Shown here piece by piece: positions 15,841 to 24,063 of a stretch of 64,000 nucleotides of DNA. A program made the position numbers and the translations under genes. Each line of letters begins with the position of its first letter. The stretch's first letter is position 1. This DNA is from Bacteroidales bacterium (lineage in GTDB: Bacteria > Bacteroidota > Bacteroidia > Bacteroidales > F082): assembly GCA_030690365.1 (NCBI GenBank), contig JAUYGX010000140.1, positions 1 through 64,000 of the forward strand, given 5' to 3'. The notes beneath the pieces were generated by a model that had not been told where the DNA came from, made no database searches, and saw only the letters and a list, made by a program, of their open reading frames with translations.

Positions 15841-18789
15841 ATGGAAAAAATCTATTGGCAAAGTCTTGAGAAGCATACGGAACAACAGGCTTCCGTTCTT
15901 GAAAACAAAAAACCACTTCCCGAATTTTCCATTGAAGGCCTCGATGAATCTGAAATAAAAGGAAAATCCACCCGACGTGATTTTTTAAAGATGCTGGGCT
16001 TTTCGGTCAGCGCTGTCGCTTTGGTCAGCAGTTGTCAAATGCCGGTACGCAAGGCCATTCCTTTACTCAATCAGCCCGAGGAGCTCATTCCGGGAATTGC
16101 CAACTATTTTGCATCTACCTTTTTCGACGGTACAGATTATTGCAGTATCCTGGTAAAGACACGTGAAAATCGGCCCATCAAAATAGAGGGAAATGAGATG
16201 TCGCCCATCACCAAAGGAGGAACCAGTGCCCGCGTACAGGCATCGGTGCTTAATTTGTACGATGATGCCAGGTTAAAACACCCTTTCCTGAAAGGCATAG
16301 AAACCAATTGGGAAACCATTGATAAAGATGTTTTTACACAACTGAACGCTTTACGTGATGAAGGTAAACGGATAGTTTTACTCACTTCTACCATTATCAG
16401 CCCTTCCACAAAAACACTCATTGGAGAGTTTACAAGCCTGTATCCAAATGTAGAGTGGGTGATGTACGATCCCGTCAGCATGTCGGCAATAAGAAAAGCC
16501 AACGAGCTTCATTTTGCGAAGGCCGTCATTCCGAACTTCAGATTCGACAAAGCCAAAATCGTGGTTGGATTCAATGCCGATTATTTGGGCAACTGGCTTT
16601 TACCGGTAGCCTTTACCAAACAATACTCCTCAAACCGCAAATTAAACGGCGGCAAGAAAACCATGTCGCGCAGTTATCAGTTTGAAGGCTATCTTTCGTT
16701 GACCGGATCAAACACCGACTATCGTTATGGAATCAAACCTTCGGATGAAGGACTAATTCTGATGAACCTGTACAACGAAATTGCACGGGTGGTGGGGGCT
16801 ACTACCTATTCCGTTCCTGCTTCACCTGTCGATTTGGGAAAAGTAACACTTGACCTGTTGGAAAACAAGGGTGCTTCGCTGGTTGTATCAGGCACCAATG
16901 ATGTGAATATCCAAATGACTGTAAATGCCATCAACCACCTGCTGGAAAATTACGGAACAACCATTGACTTAAACACTCCCATCAACCTGAAACAAGGCAA
17001 TGATGAGGCAATGGCGAAACTCACCAAAGACATGAACTCTGGTGAAATTGCAGGTTTACTGGCTTACAATGTGAACCCCGCATACGACTACTTCAATGCA
17101 AATGAATTTAACCAGGGACTTAACAAGGTTGGATTTAAGTTATCCTTTTCGGATACCATGGACGAAACCGCCGCTTTGTGCGATTTAGTTTGCCCCAATC
17201 ACAATTACCTGGAGTCGTGGGGCGATGCTGAACCTATCCGTGGCCTGTTAAGCATCATGCAACCCACCATTCTACCCATTTTCAATACCCGTCAGTTTGA
17301 AGACAGCTTGTTGATCTGGATGGGACAAAACCAGGATTTCTCCACTTACATGGAAAAAAACTGGCAGAAAGAAATCCAAAGCAATAACATAGAGGTTGGA
17401 AACTTTACTCAGTTCTGGAATCAAACCAAACAGGACGGAGTATTTCAATACCAGCTGAATGAAGAACCACAGCCAGATTTTGTTGAACAAAAACTAACTT
17501 TCGATCTTCCAAAACAGAATGCTGGTCTTGAGGTGGTTTTGTATGAAAAAATATCGATTGGCAATGGGAAATACACCAACAATCCATGGTTGTTAGAAAT
17601 GCCTGATCCCATTACCACGGCTACCTGGGATAATTATCTTTGTGTATCAATCGATTATGCAAAGCAAAACGATTTGCATCTGGAAGATGTTGTAAGCATC
17701 AATGGATTGTTTGAAATTCCGGTACTCGTACAACCCGGCCAACCCGACGGAACCGCTTCCATTGCAGTTGGTTTTGGTAGAACCGATGCCGGCAAAGCAG
17801 GAACAGGTGTTGGCCAGAATGCTTATCCATTGATGAACCTGCAAAATGGGCTGCCACAGCTGGCAGGTTCGGTAATCAGCATCGAAAAAATAAATGGGAA
17901 AACCTTTCCTCTTGCGCTCACACAAACGCACCACGACATGGAAGGCAGACCCATTGCCCGCGAAACCACCTTGCCTGAATACCTTAAGAATCCTTACGCA
18001 GGTAACGAACAGCATCTTTTCGATGAAGAACACAATGTATCCTTATATAGTAAAGTTCAATACGATGGATTACATTGGGGCATGTCTATTGATCTGAACA
18101 GCTGTACCGGTTGTTCAAATTGTGTCATTGCCTGTCAGTCGGAAAATAATGTCGCTGTGATCGGAAAAGAACAGGTTAAAAACAGGCGAATCATGCACTG
18201 GATGCGCATCGACAGGTATTATTCACGTGAAGAATCCAACCCGGGCGTGTACCACATGCCGGTGATGTGTCAGCACTGCGACAACGCTCCATGCGAAAAC
18301 GTATGCCCGGTTGCCGCTACCAACCACAGCAGCGAAGGACTCAACCAGATGGCTTACAACCGCTGCATCGGAACCCGCTATTGTATCAACAACTGCCCGT
18401 ATAAAGTTCGTCGTTTCAACTGGTTCGAATATACCAACAACAACAAGTTCGACTACAACATGAACAGCGATTTGGGCAAAATGGTATTAAATCCGGATGT
18501 CATCGTGCGCCAACGCGGTGTTGTTGAAAAATGTTCGTTGTGTGTACAGCGTATTCAGGAGAAAAAGCTGGAAGCAAAAATGGAAAACCGAGAACTCCGC
18601 GATGGCGATATTAAAACCGCTTGTCAACAAAGTTGTCCGGCAGATGCCATTCAGTTCGGCAACCTGATCGACACCGAAAGCAAAGTTTACAAACAGGTTA
18701 AAGAAGAACGCATGTATCATTTGTTGGAACAATTGCATACACTTCCTTCCACAAGTTATTTAACGAGAGTACGAAACACAGAAGCATAG
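15841..18789 (+). CDS. actB: Alternative complex III iron-sulfur subunit ActB
   Basis: The 982-residue fusion has a Tat-type N-terminus (STRRDFLKMLGF, RR at 45-46) followed by a lipobox-like cysteine (LVSSC65), matching lipid-anchored ActB. Residues ~80-700 resemble a molybdopterin oxidoreductase fold that in ACIII binds no molybdenum. The C-terminal ~240 residues are a ferredoxin-like domain with four Cys clusters: CTGCSNCVIAC, CQHCDNAPCENVC, CIGTRYCINNCPYKVRR and CSLCVQ...CQQSCPADA. It relays electrons in the complex on the periplasmic side. It should not be annotated as an active molybdenum enzyme. Confidence 0.95.
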   Translation: MEKIYWQSLEKHTEQQASVLENKKPLPEFSIEGLDESEIKGKSTRRDFLKMLGFSVSAVALVSSCQMPVRKAIPLLNQPEELIPGIANYFASTFFDGTDYCSILVKTRENRPIKIEGNEMSPITKGGTSARVQASVLNLYDDARLKHPFLKGIETNWETIDKDVFTQLNALRDEGKRIVLLTSTIISPSTKTLIGEFTSLYPNVEWVMYDPVSMSAIRKANELHFAKAVIPNFRFDKAKIVVGFNADYLGNWLLPVAFTKQYSSNRKLNGGKKTMSRSYQFEGYLSLTGSNTDYRYGIKPSDEGLILMNLYNEIARVVGATTYSVPASPVDLGKVTLDLLENKGASLVVSGTNDVNIQMTVNAINHLLENYGTTIDLNTPINLKQGNDEAMAKLTKDMNSGEIAGLLAYNVNPAYDYFNANEFNQGLNKVGFKLSFSDTMDETAALCDLVCPNHNYLESWGDAEPIRGLLSIMQPTILPIFNTRQFEDSLLIWMGQNQDFSTYMEKNWQKEIQSNNIEVGNFTQFWNQTKQDGVFQYQLNEEPQPDFVEQKLTFDLPKQNAGLEVVLYEKISIGNGKYTNNPWLLEMPDPITTATWDNYLCVSIDYAKQNDLHLEDVVSINGLFEIPVLVQPGQPDGTASIAVGFGRTDAGKAGTGVGQNAYPLMNLQNGLPQLAGSVISIEKINGKTFPLALTQTHHDMEGRPIARETTLPEYLKNPYAGNEQHLFDEEHNVSLYSKVQYDGLHWGMSIDLNSCTGCSNCVIACQSENNVAVIGKEQVKNRRIMHWMRIDRYYSREESNPGVYHMPVMCQHCDNAPCENVCPVAATNHSSEGLNQMAYNRCIGTRYCINNCPYKVRRFNWFEYTNNNKFDYNMNSDLGKMVLNPDVIVRQRGVVEKCSLCVQRIQEKKLEAKMENRELRDGDIKTACQQSCPADAIQFGNLIDTESKVYKQVKEERMYHLLEQLHTLPSTSYLTRVRNTEA

Positions 18790-18813
18790 TATTGAACAAT
18801 AAAAACTGATAAC

Positions 18814-20190
18814 ATGTACAATACCAGAGTAAGAGGAATATTAATAAAGGGAAACAAGACATACAGCGACGTGAGCAGGGATGTGCTGCGGCCATTAGAC
18901 GAACCCACGCCAATTTGGTGGTGGGTTACGGCAGGGCTTGCAATCATCGCCATGGCATGGGGTTCCTGGGCATTTTACAACACCATTTCCACCGGTATCG
19001 GAATCTGGGGATTAAACAACAACGTTGGTTGGGGATTTGAAATTATCAATTTTGTTTGGTGGATTGGTATCGGACACGCAGGTACTGCGTTCTCGATTTT
19101 CCTGCTTATCCTGCGCCAGAAATGGAGGACGTCCATCAACAGGGCAGCCGAAGCCATGACCATTTTTGCCGTGATGGCGGCCGGGTTATTCCCGCTGCTG
19201 CACATGGGCCGAATCTGGGACGGGTTCTTTATTTTCCCTTACTGGAATACCCGTGGCCCCCTTTGGGATAATTTTAACTCACCCCTGTTTTGGGACGTAG
19301 TGGCCATCAGTACCTACTTCATGGCTTCGGCATTATTTTGGTACATGGGCATGATTCCTGATTTTGCAACCATCCGCGAATCCACCGCCTCCAAAATAAA
19401 GAAAAAAATCTATGGTGCCATGAGTTTTGGATGGATTGGCAATGCCAAGAGCTGGTTACGCTTCGAAACAGCCGCCCTGCTCCTGGGAGGAATGGCTGCT
19501 CCGCTGGTAGTTTCGGTGCACTCCATCGTTTCAATGGACTTTTCGGTATCGGTAGTTCCGGGATGGCATACCACCATCTTCCCGCCCTACTTCGTAATCG
19601 GTGCTATCTTCTCCGGTTTTGGCATGGTACTAACCCTGATGATTATCCTGCGGAAACTTTACAGCTTTAAGGATTATGTAACCGACGGTCACCTGGATGC
19701 CATTACCCGGATATTGACTTTTATTTCGCTTATCATGGCCACAGCCTACATGACCGAACTTTTCACCGCATGGTATTCCGGATCAGAATATGAACTATTT
19801 ACCTTCCTGAATAACAGGGTAACAGGAGAGTATACTTTCGCCTACTGGACCATGATCACCTGTAATGCCATTATCCCACAATTGTTCTGGTTCAAAAAAA
19901 TCAGGAAGAACATCACCATCGTTTTTATCATCTCCATTTTTATCAATATAGGAATGTGGTTTGAACGTTATGTAATTGTGGTGACATCCCTTTCAAAGGA
20001 CTTCTTACCAGCTACCTGGGCAAGCTATTCGCCAACGATAATAGAAGTAGCGGCTTTTGTGGGCACTATTGGATTATTTGTCTTCGGCGTACTTGCATTT
20101 TTCCGCTGGCTGCCAACCATTGCCATCAGCGAGGTGAAGGGTGTATTAAAAGAAACTACCACATTAAAATCATTTACCGATGAAAACTAG
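18814..20190 (+). CDS. actC: Alternative complex III quinol-binding membrane subunit ActC (NrfD-like)
   Basis: The 458-residue NrfD/PsrC-family protein has about ten membrane helices. Its N-terminus (DVLRPLDEPTPIWWWVTAG) and the conserved GIGHAGTAFSIFLLILRQKWR and GRIWDGFFIFPYWNTRG segments are typical of ActC. This subunit carries a menaquinol site and a possible proton channel in the inner membrane. It begins 24 bases after actB and overlaps actD by 11 bases, indicating translational coupling. Confidence 0.95.
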   Translation: MYNTRVRGILIKGNKTYSDVSRDVLRPLDEPTPIWWWVTAGLAIIAMAWGSWAFYNTISTGIGIWGLNNNVGWGFEIINFVWWIGIGHAGTAFSIFLLILRQKWRTSINRAAEAMTIFAVMAAGLFPLLHMGRIWDGFFIFPYWNTRGPLWDNFNSPLFWDVVAISTYFMASALFWYMGMIPDFATIRESTASKIKKKIYGAMSFGWIGNAKSWLRFETAALLLGGMAAPLVVSVHSIVSMDFSVSVVPGWHTTIFPPYFVIGAIFSGFGMVLTLMIILRKLYSFKDYVTDGHLDAITRILTFISLIMATAYMTELFTAWYSGSEYELFTFLNNRVTGEYTFAYWTMITCNAIIPQLFWFKKIRKNITIVFIISIFINIGMWFERYVIVVTSLSKDFLPATWASYSPTIIEVAAFVGTIGLFVFGVLAFFRWLPTIAISEVKGVLKETTTLKSFTDEN

Positions 20191-20707
20191 TATTCTGGGC
20201 ATATACGAAGATGAGGATGTATTGATGCATGCCATCGATAAGCTACAGGCCAGCAACATTAAAGTAGCAGATGTTTATTCCCCCTTTCCGCTTCATGGAA
20301 TATGGTCGCGTTTGAAACTTAACACCAAGCTGCCTTATGCCACTTTTATTTATGGAGCCGTTGGAGCTGTTGTTATTTTCATCATGCTCTACTGGATGTC
20401 GGTAGTCAGTTACCCTTTAAAATTCGGAGGAAAACCGCTTAACACGCTGTCATTCATTATCATTATGTTTGTAGGAACCATCTTTATTGGCACATTGTTT
20501 ACGTTTCTCACCTACCTTTTCAGGGAAAAAATGTATCCTGGCAAACAGGTTGTATTGCCTGATCCGCGTTCGGTAGAAGATAAATTTGTGATTGTGATTG
20601 CAAATGCCGATGAAATGAATGAGCAGGAATCGAAGCATGTGATGAAAATGCTGAAAGAGACCGGGGCTACTGAAATTAAAGAATCAACAGTAAACTTACA
20701 TGTGTAA
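20180..20707 (+). CDS. actD: Alternative complex III subunit ActD (DUF3341)
   Basis: The 175-residue protein has an N-terminal soluble segment beginning SILGIYEDEDVLMHAIDKLQ, two membrane helices near residues 55-75 and 90-113, and a short soluble C-terminus ending KETGATEIKE. This is the standard DUF3341/ActD layout, a structural membrane subunit without cofactors. It overlaps actC by 11 bases and actE by 8, inside the continuous act operon. Confidence 0.93.
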   Translation: MKTSILGIYEDEDVLMHAIDKLQASNIKVADVYSPFPLHGIWSRLKLNTKLPYATFIYGAVGAVVIFIMLYWMSVVSYPLKFGGKPLNTLSFIIIMFVGTIFIGTLFTFLTYLFREKMYPGKQVVLPDPRSVEDKFVIVIANADEMNEQESKHVMKMLKETGATEIKESTVNLHV

Positions 20708-21299
20708 AAAATCCATCATGATGAAATACTTACGTCTTTTAACCCTGATGATCATTCCTTTAATGTTGCTGTCGTGCAATAAGGATAAAAACAATCCCGG
20801 TTATGCATACATGGGCAACCGCGACATGTATTACACCAAATACTACAAAGCCTATTCACCAAACCCGATCCTTCGCGACAGCATGACCAACCAGATGCCG
20901 CCTCCGGGAACAGTGGCCCGGGGTCATATGCCTTTTCCATATCCGGGCAAATCCATCTCCGACAGGGCCGTTAACCAAACCCTTGCCGGCCTGCAACTTG
21001 TAAATCCAATGGCCGGCGATCAAAACAGCCTGGACGAAGGAAAACAATTATATACCATATTTTGTGTAAGTTGCCATGGCGATCAGGGCCGCGGTGACGG
21101 ATATCTGTTTACCAGCGGTTTATTTCCTGCCAAACCGATGTCGCTGGTCGAAAACTTCGTGAAATCGAAACCCGATGGCGAGCTTTACTATGTGATTACC
21201 TATGGTTCCATATCAGGACTTATGGGACCGCACGGATCGCAGATACCTCAAGACAAACGATGGATGATTATTAATTACGTCAGAAGTCTGTCCAACTAA
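20700..21299 (+). CDS. actE: Alternative complex III monoheme cytochrome c lipoprotein ActE
   Basis: A lipoprotein signal (LTLMIIPLMLLSC) precedes a class I cytochrome c domain with a single CVSCH and a likely distal Met near GLMGPHGSQIP. ActE docks on the periplasmic face and shares electron output with ActA. The frame can start at 20700 (MCKKSIMMK) or at the ATGs at 20718 and 20721; the later ones give a more normal signal sequence, while 20700 overlaps actD. About 193-200 residues. Confidence 0.93.
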   Translation: MCKKSIMMKYLRLLTLMIIPLMLLSCNKDKNNPGYAYMGNRDMYYTKYYKAYSPNPILRDSMTNQMPPPGTVARGHMPFPYPGKSISDRAVNQTLAGLQLVNPMAGDQNSLDEGKQLYTIFCVSCHGDQGRGDGYLFTSGLFPAKPMSLVENFVKSKPDGELYYVITYGSISGLMGPHGSQIPQDKRWMIINYVRSLSN

Positions 21300-21325
21300 T
21301 TATTATTCACATTAAAAACACCGAC

Positions 21326-22489
21326 ATGGATAAAAAAGTACAACTCAGTGGCAAATTTAAAATGATCATGTACATCATGATTGCACTGGGTGTTATCTCT
21401 GTAATTGCAGGCTTTTACACTGAAAACGAAACCAGGGCCTGGGCAAACTTATTGCTGAATAATTATTATTTTCTTTCGGTAGCCATGGGCGCTTTGTTTT
21501 GGATGGCTCTGCAGGCCGTCACCCAATCGGGATGGTCGGCTGCCTACTTACGTATTCCGCAAGCCATGAGCAACTATCTGATTGTTAGCTTTGTGTTGTT
21601 TGCATTTATGTTTTTTGGTCTCCACGACTTATACCACTGGTCGCATGCTGATGCAGTGGCCGCCGACCCCTTGCTTCAACACAAGGAACCCTATTTGAAC
21701 ATTCCGTTTTTCGCACTCAGGTACATCCTGTTTTTTGGATTATGGATTTTTCTTACATTCCGGATTAAAAAACTTTCGTTGAACGAAGATAAACTTGGCG
21801 GACTCACCTTTTTTAACAAAATTGAGTTTAACTCCAAGGTGTTTATTTTTGTATTTGCTTTCTCTTTTTCACTTTTTAGTATCGATTGGCTTATGTCGCT
21901 TGATGCACATTGGTACAGCACCATTTATGTCGTGAAAAAATTCATCATGGCCTTTTTTCACGGTGTAACAGTGATAGCTGCCATCGCTATTATCCTTCGT
22001 AAAATGGGCTATTTACCCATGTTATCGAAAGAACACATTGCCAATTTCTCGCGCTACATCTTCGCACTCAGCATTATATGGGCTTACATGTGGTTGTCGC
22101 AGTACTTGCTGATCTGGTATGCCAATATACCCGAAGAAACCATCTATTATGTACCCCGCGAAATGGGTGAATACAAAACCATGTTTTACACCGAATTGCT
22201 CGTAAACTGGGCCTTCCCGTTTTTATTCCTGATGTGGAACCGGGTGGCCAAAAACGAAAACCTGGTGTTGTTTGCAGTATTGGTTTTGGCTGTCGGTCAA
22301 TGGGTTGAATTGTACATGTCGATTATGCCCAGCCTCGACCTTAAAAATGCCATTTCGTTTGTGGAAGTTGGAACGTTTATCGGATTTGCAGGATTGTTTG
22401 GACTGGTAACCGGGCTTTCGTTGTCGAAAATGCCGCTGATCGCCAAAAACCATCCCTACCTCATCGAAAGTTTAGCCGAAGAACATTAA
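21326..22489 (+). CDS. actF: Alternative complex III second quinol-type membrane subunit ActF
   Basis: The 387-residue polytopic protein has about ten helices and belongs to the NrfD-like ActF group, with motifs LLNNYYFLSVAMGALFWMALQ near the start, SIDWLMSLDAHWYSTIYVVKKF (~192-213) and YANIPEETIYY (~260). It is the paralogue of ActC and completes the membrane core of the complex. It is the last gene before a strong terminator, so the operon is actABCDEF. Confidence 0.94.
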   Translation: MDKKVQLSGKFKMIMYIMIALGVISVIAGFYTENETRAWANLLLNNYYFLSVAMGALFWMALQAVTQSGWSAAYLRIPQAMSNYLIVSFVLFAFMFFGLHDLYHWSHADAVAADPLLQHKEPYLNIPFFALRYILFFGLWIFLTFRIKKLSLNEDKLGGLTFFNKIEFNSKVFIFVFAFSFSLFSIDWLMSLDAHWYSTIYVVKKFIMAFFHGVTVIAAIAIILRKMGYLPMLSKEHIANFSRYIFALSIIWAYMWLSQYLLIWYANIPEETIYYVPREMGEYKTMFYTELLVNWAFPFLFLMWNRVAKNENLVLFAVLVLAVGQWVELYMSIMPSLDLKNAISFVEVGTFIGFAGLFGLVTGLSLSKMPLIAKNHPYLIESLAEEH

Positions 22490-22508
22490 AATATTTTGAT
22501 TGCTTTTT

Positions 22509-22547
22509 AAGCCTTTTTCGCTTATCGCGGAAAGGGCTTTTTTTTTG
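22509..22547 (+). terminator. Terminator of the act operon
   Basis: AAGCCTTTTTCGC (22509-22521) pairs with GCGGAAAGGGCTT (22527-22539), using G/T pairs, and is followed by a run of T (22538-22546). It is a classical intrinsic terminator 20 bases after actF. Confidence 0.85.
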
Positions 22548-22623
22548 TCCTTTTATGGTGTATCTTTGAGAATGCGGTCTTTGTAATGGTGCTACATCTA
22601 AACCGAACATAGGAAAGCTAATC

Positions 22624-22839
22624 GTGATTATCACCTTGGTATTCAGTTTGGTATTGTTGCTGTTACTTTCCTTTTTGTCCACTAACCTGATGATGAAGTA
22701 TGCTGCAATGATCCTGATACTCATCAACCTGGGGCTGATGCCCATATTGCTTTTCCCGGATTATTTCAAACAACAATCAAGATACCGGACATGGGGGGAA
22801 TGCCTTTTCTTTCTTCCTGCTTTAATGCTACTTTTCTAA
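22624..22839 (+). CDS. Possible small two-helix membrane protein
   Basis: A 71-codon frame with a GTG start encodes two strongly hydrophobic segments (IITLVFSLVLLLLLSFL and YAAMILILINLGLMPILLF) and a short basic linker (KQQSRYRTWGE). TATCTTTG at 22561-22568 could be a -7 element for it, although its -33 spacing is poor. I know no family for it. It may be real or a chance hydrophobic frame in AT-rich DNA. Confidence 0.4.
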   Translation: MIITLVFSLVLLLLLSFLSTNLMMKYAAMILILINLGLMPILLFPDYFKQQSRYRTWGECLFFLPALMLLF

Positions 22840-22878
22840 CCTTCGGTTTCTGACTTTTAAAGGTTAAGTTTAAAATTG

Positions 22879-22886
22879 TACTTTTG
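22879..22886 (+). promoter_or_regulatory. -7 element before the FKBP gene
   Basis: TACTTTTG matches TAnnTTTG, 22 bases before the ATG at 22908. It overlaps the TTG that a longer frame would use, which supports starting at 22908. Confidence 0.45.
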
Positions 22887-22907
22887 CTTTTGATTACGCA
22901 ACATTGT

Positions 22908-23357
22908 ATGAAACAAAAAGAATCTAATAAAGAACTTCAGGTGGTATATACCCTGATCAGTTTGCAGACGGGAAAGAAAATAGAAATCATACCTGATGAC
23001 CAACCTGTTACACTGATACTCGGAAATAATCAATTACTGCCTGATTTCGAAAAAAGCCTGATCCACCTAAATACCGGAGATACTTTTGACATTATTGTTA
23101 AATCGGAAAACGCTTATGGACCATCCGATCCCTATGCCATTTTCGATGTCCCTCAGGACACCTTTAGTATTGATGGAAAAACTGATCCTCAAATGCTTCA
23201 AAAAAGAAACGTGATCCCAATGACAGACGTCGATGGGAATAAGCACCATGGAGAAATTATTGCCATCACAGATGCGTATGTCACCATGGATTTTAACCAC
23301 CCGCTGGCAGGTCAGGATTTAAGATTTATTGGAAAAGTAATATCGATCAACACCTAA
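22908..23357 (+). CDS. FKBP-type peptidyl-prolyl isomerase (SlyD-like)
   Basis: This 149-residue cytoplasmic FKBP has the split arrangement of SlyD: an FKBP part (VVYTLISLQTGKKIE, LGNNQLLPDFEKSLIHLNTGD, SENAYGPSDPYAIFDVP), an inserted flap domain at ~75-125, and the returning strand DFNHPLAGQDLRFIGKVISI. The His-rich metal-binding tail of SlyD is absent. The role is chaperone/proline isomerase. It is 13 bases before the DUF3365 gene, so the two share a transcript leading into ccoI. Confidence 0.9.
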   Translation: MKQKESNKELQVVYTLISLQTGKKIEIIPDDQPVTLILGNNQLLPDFEKSLIHLNTGDTFDIIVKSENAYGPSDPYAIFDVPQDTFSIDGKTDPQMLQKRNVIPMTDVDGNKHHGEIIAITDAYVTMDFNHPLAGQDLRFIGKVISINT

Positions 23358-23370
23358 TCAATTCACGATT

Positions 23371-24063
23371 ATGAAAAGTGCTTTTTATATCTTCTTACTA
23401 TTAACTATCCTGATTTCAGGATGTGTACAAACCAAGGAACAGACTAAAGAAGACACACAAGCTATCAAAAAGCAACAACCCGCTCAAGATCAACCTGCTG
23501 CACAAACAACCGAAGTCACTGTTTACCCCACATTAAGCGATAGTTTACATCGTGAACTCATGATTGAGGGTGCTATATTGGTTCAAAAGTCCATGTTTGG
23601 TATCAAGTCGGCCCTAACAGATGCCTTAAAAACACATGGTCCCATGTATGCACTAAACTTTTGCAATATGGAAGCCATACCCATTACCGATTCGCTAGCC
23701 CGTGTGCTAAATGTGGGTATAAAACGTGTGGCCAAAAAATTTAGAAACCCAAACAACGAAACCAACGAATTTGAGAATAAAATTTACAAAGAATACATTA
23801 TGAGTTTTATTCAACGAGGAGTACCAAAACCCAGGGTGGATATTGACAAAAATGGTCATCCTGTATATTACAAACTCATCAGTGTAAAGCAGGAATGTAT
23901 GCTTTGCCATGGACGCCCGAATGTGGAGATTCCCTCCGATATAGCCGCCAAAATCAAAGAACTTTATCCCAACGACAAAGCCATTGATTTTGCCGTCGGG
24001 CAACCCAGGGGCATGTGGGCGATCACCTTCAACAATATTTTGATTCAAACAAAAACTCAGTAA
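23371..24063 (+). CDS. DUF3365 (Tll0287-like) heme-binding lipoprotein
   Basis: This 230-residue protein has a lipoprotein signal (LLLTILISGC, Cys17). A Gln/Pro/Thr-rich linker follows, then a Tll0287-like domain with the single heme c motif CMLCHGRP (~174) and the C-terminal AVGQPRGMWAITF typical of DUF3365. It is expected in the periplasm on a membrane. DUF3365 domains often serve as heme sensors or electron carriers; here the gene sits between an FKBP and ccoI, with the ccoI start overlapping its stop (TAATG), so a part in cbb3 oxidase supply or assembly is inferred. Confidence 0.85.
   Translation: MKSAFYIFLLLTILISGCVQTKEQTKEDTQAIKKQQPAQDQPAAQTTEVTVYPTLSDSLHRELMIEGAILVQKSMFGIKSALTDALKTHGPMYALNFCNMEAIPITDSLARVLNVGIKRVAKKFRNPNNETNEFENKIYKEYIMSFIQRGVPKPRVDIDKNGHPVYYKLISVKQECMLCHGRPNVEIPSDIAAKIKELYPNDKAIDFAVGQPRGMWAITFNNILIQTKTQ

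Noticed and set aside
15841-18789. Formate dehydrogenase or other molybdenum oxidoreductase
   Set aside because: Gene order and the lipobox after the Tat motif identify ActB, which keeps the fold but is not known to bind molybdenum.
22461-22745. 94-codon minus-strand frame across the act terminator
   Set aside because: It runs through the terminator hairpin and the end of actF; product is basic and unstructured.
22884-22907. Longer TTG start for the FKBP gene
   Set aside because: The TTG is the end of a TACTTTTG -7 element; the ATG at 22908 follows at a proper distance.
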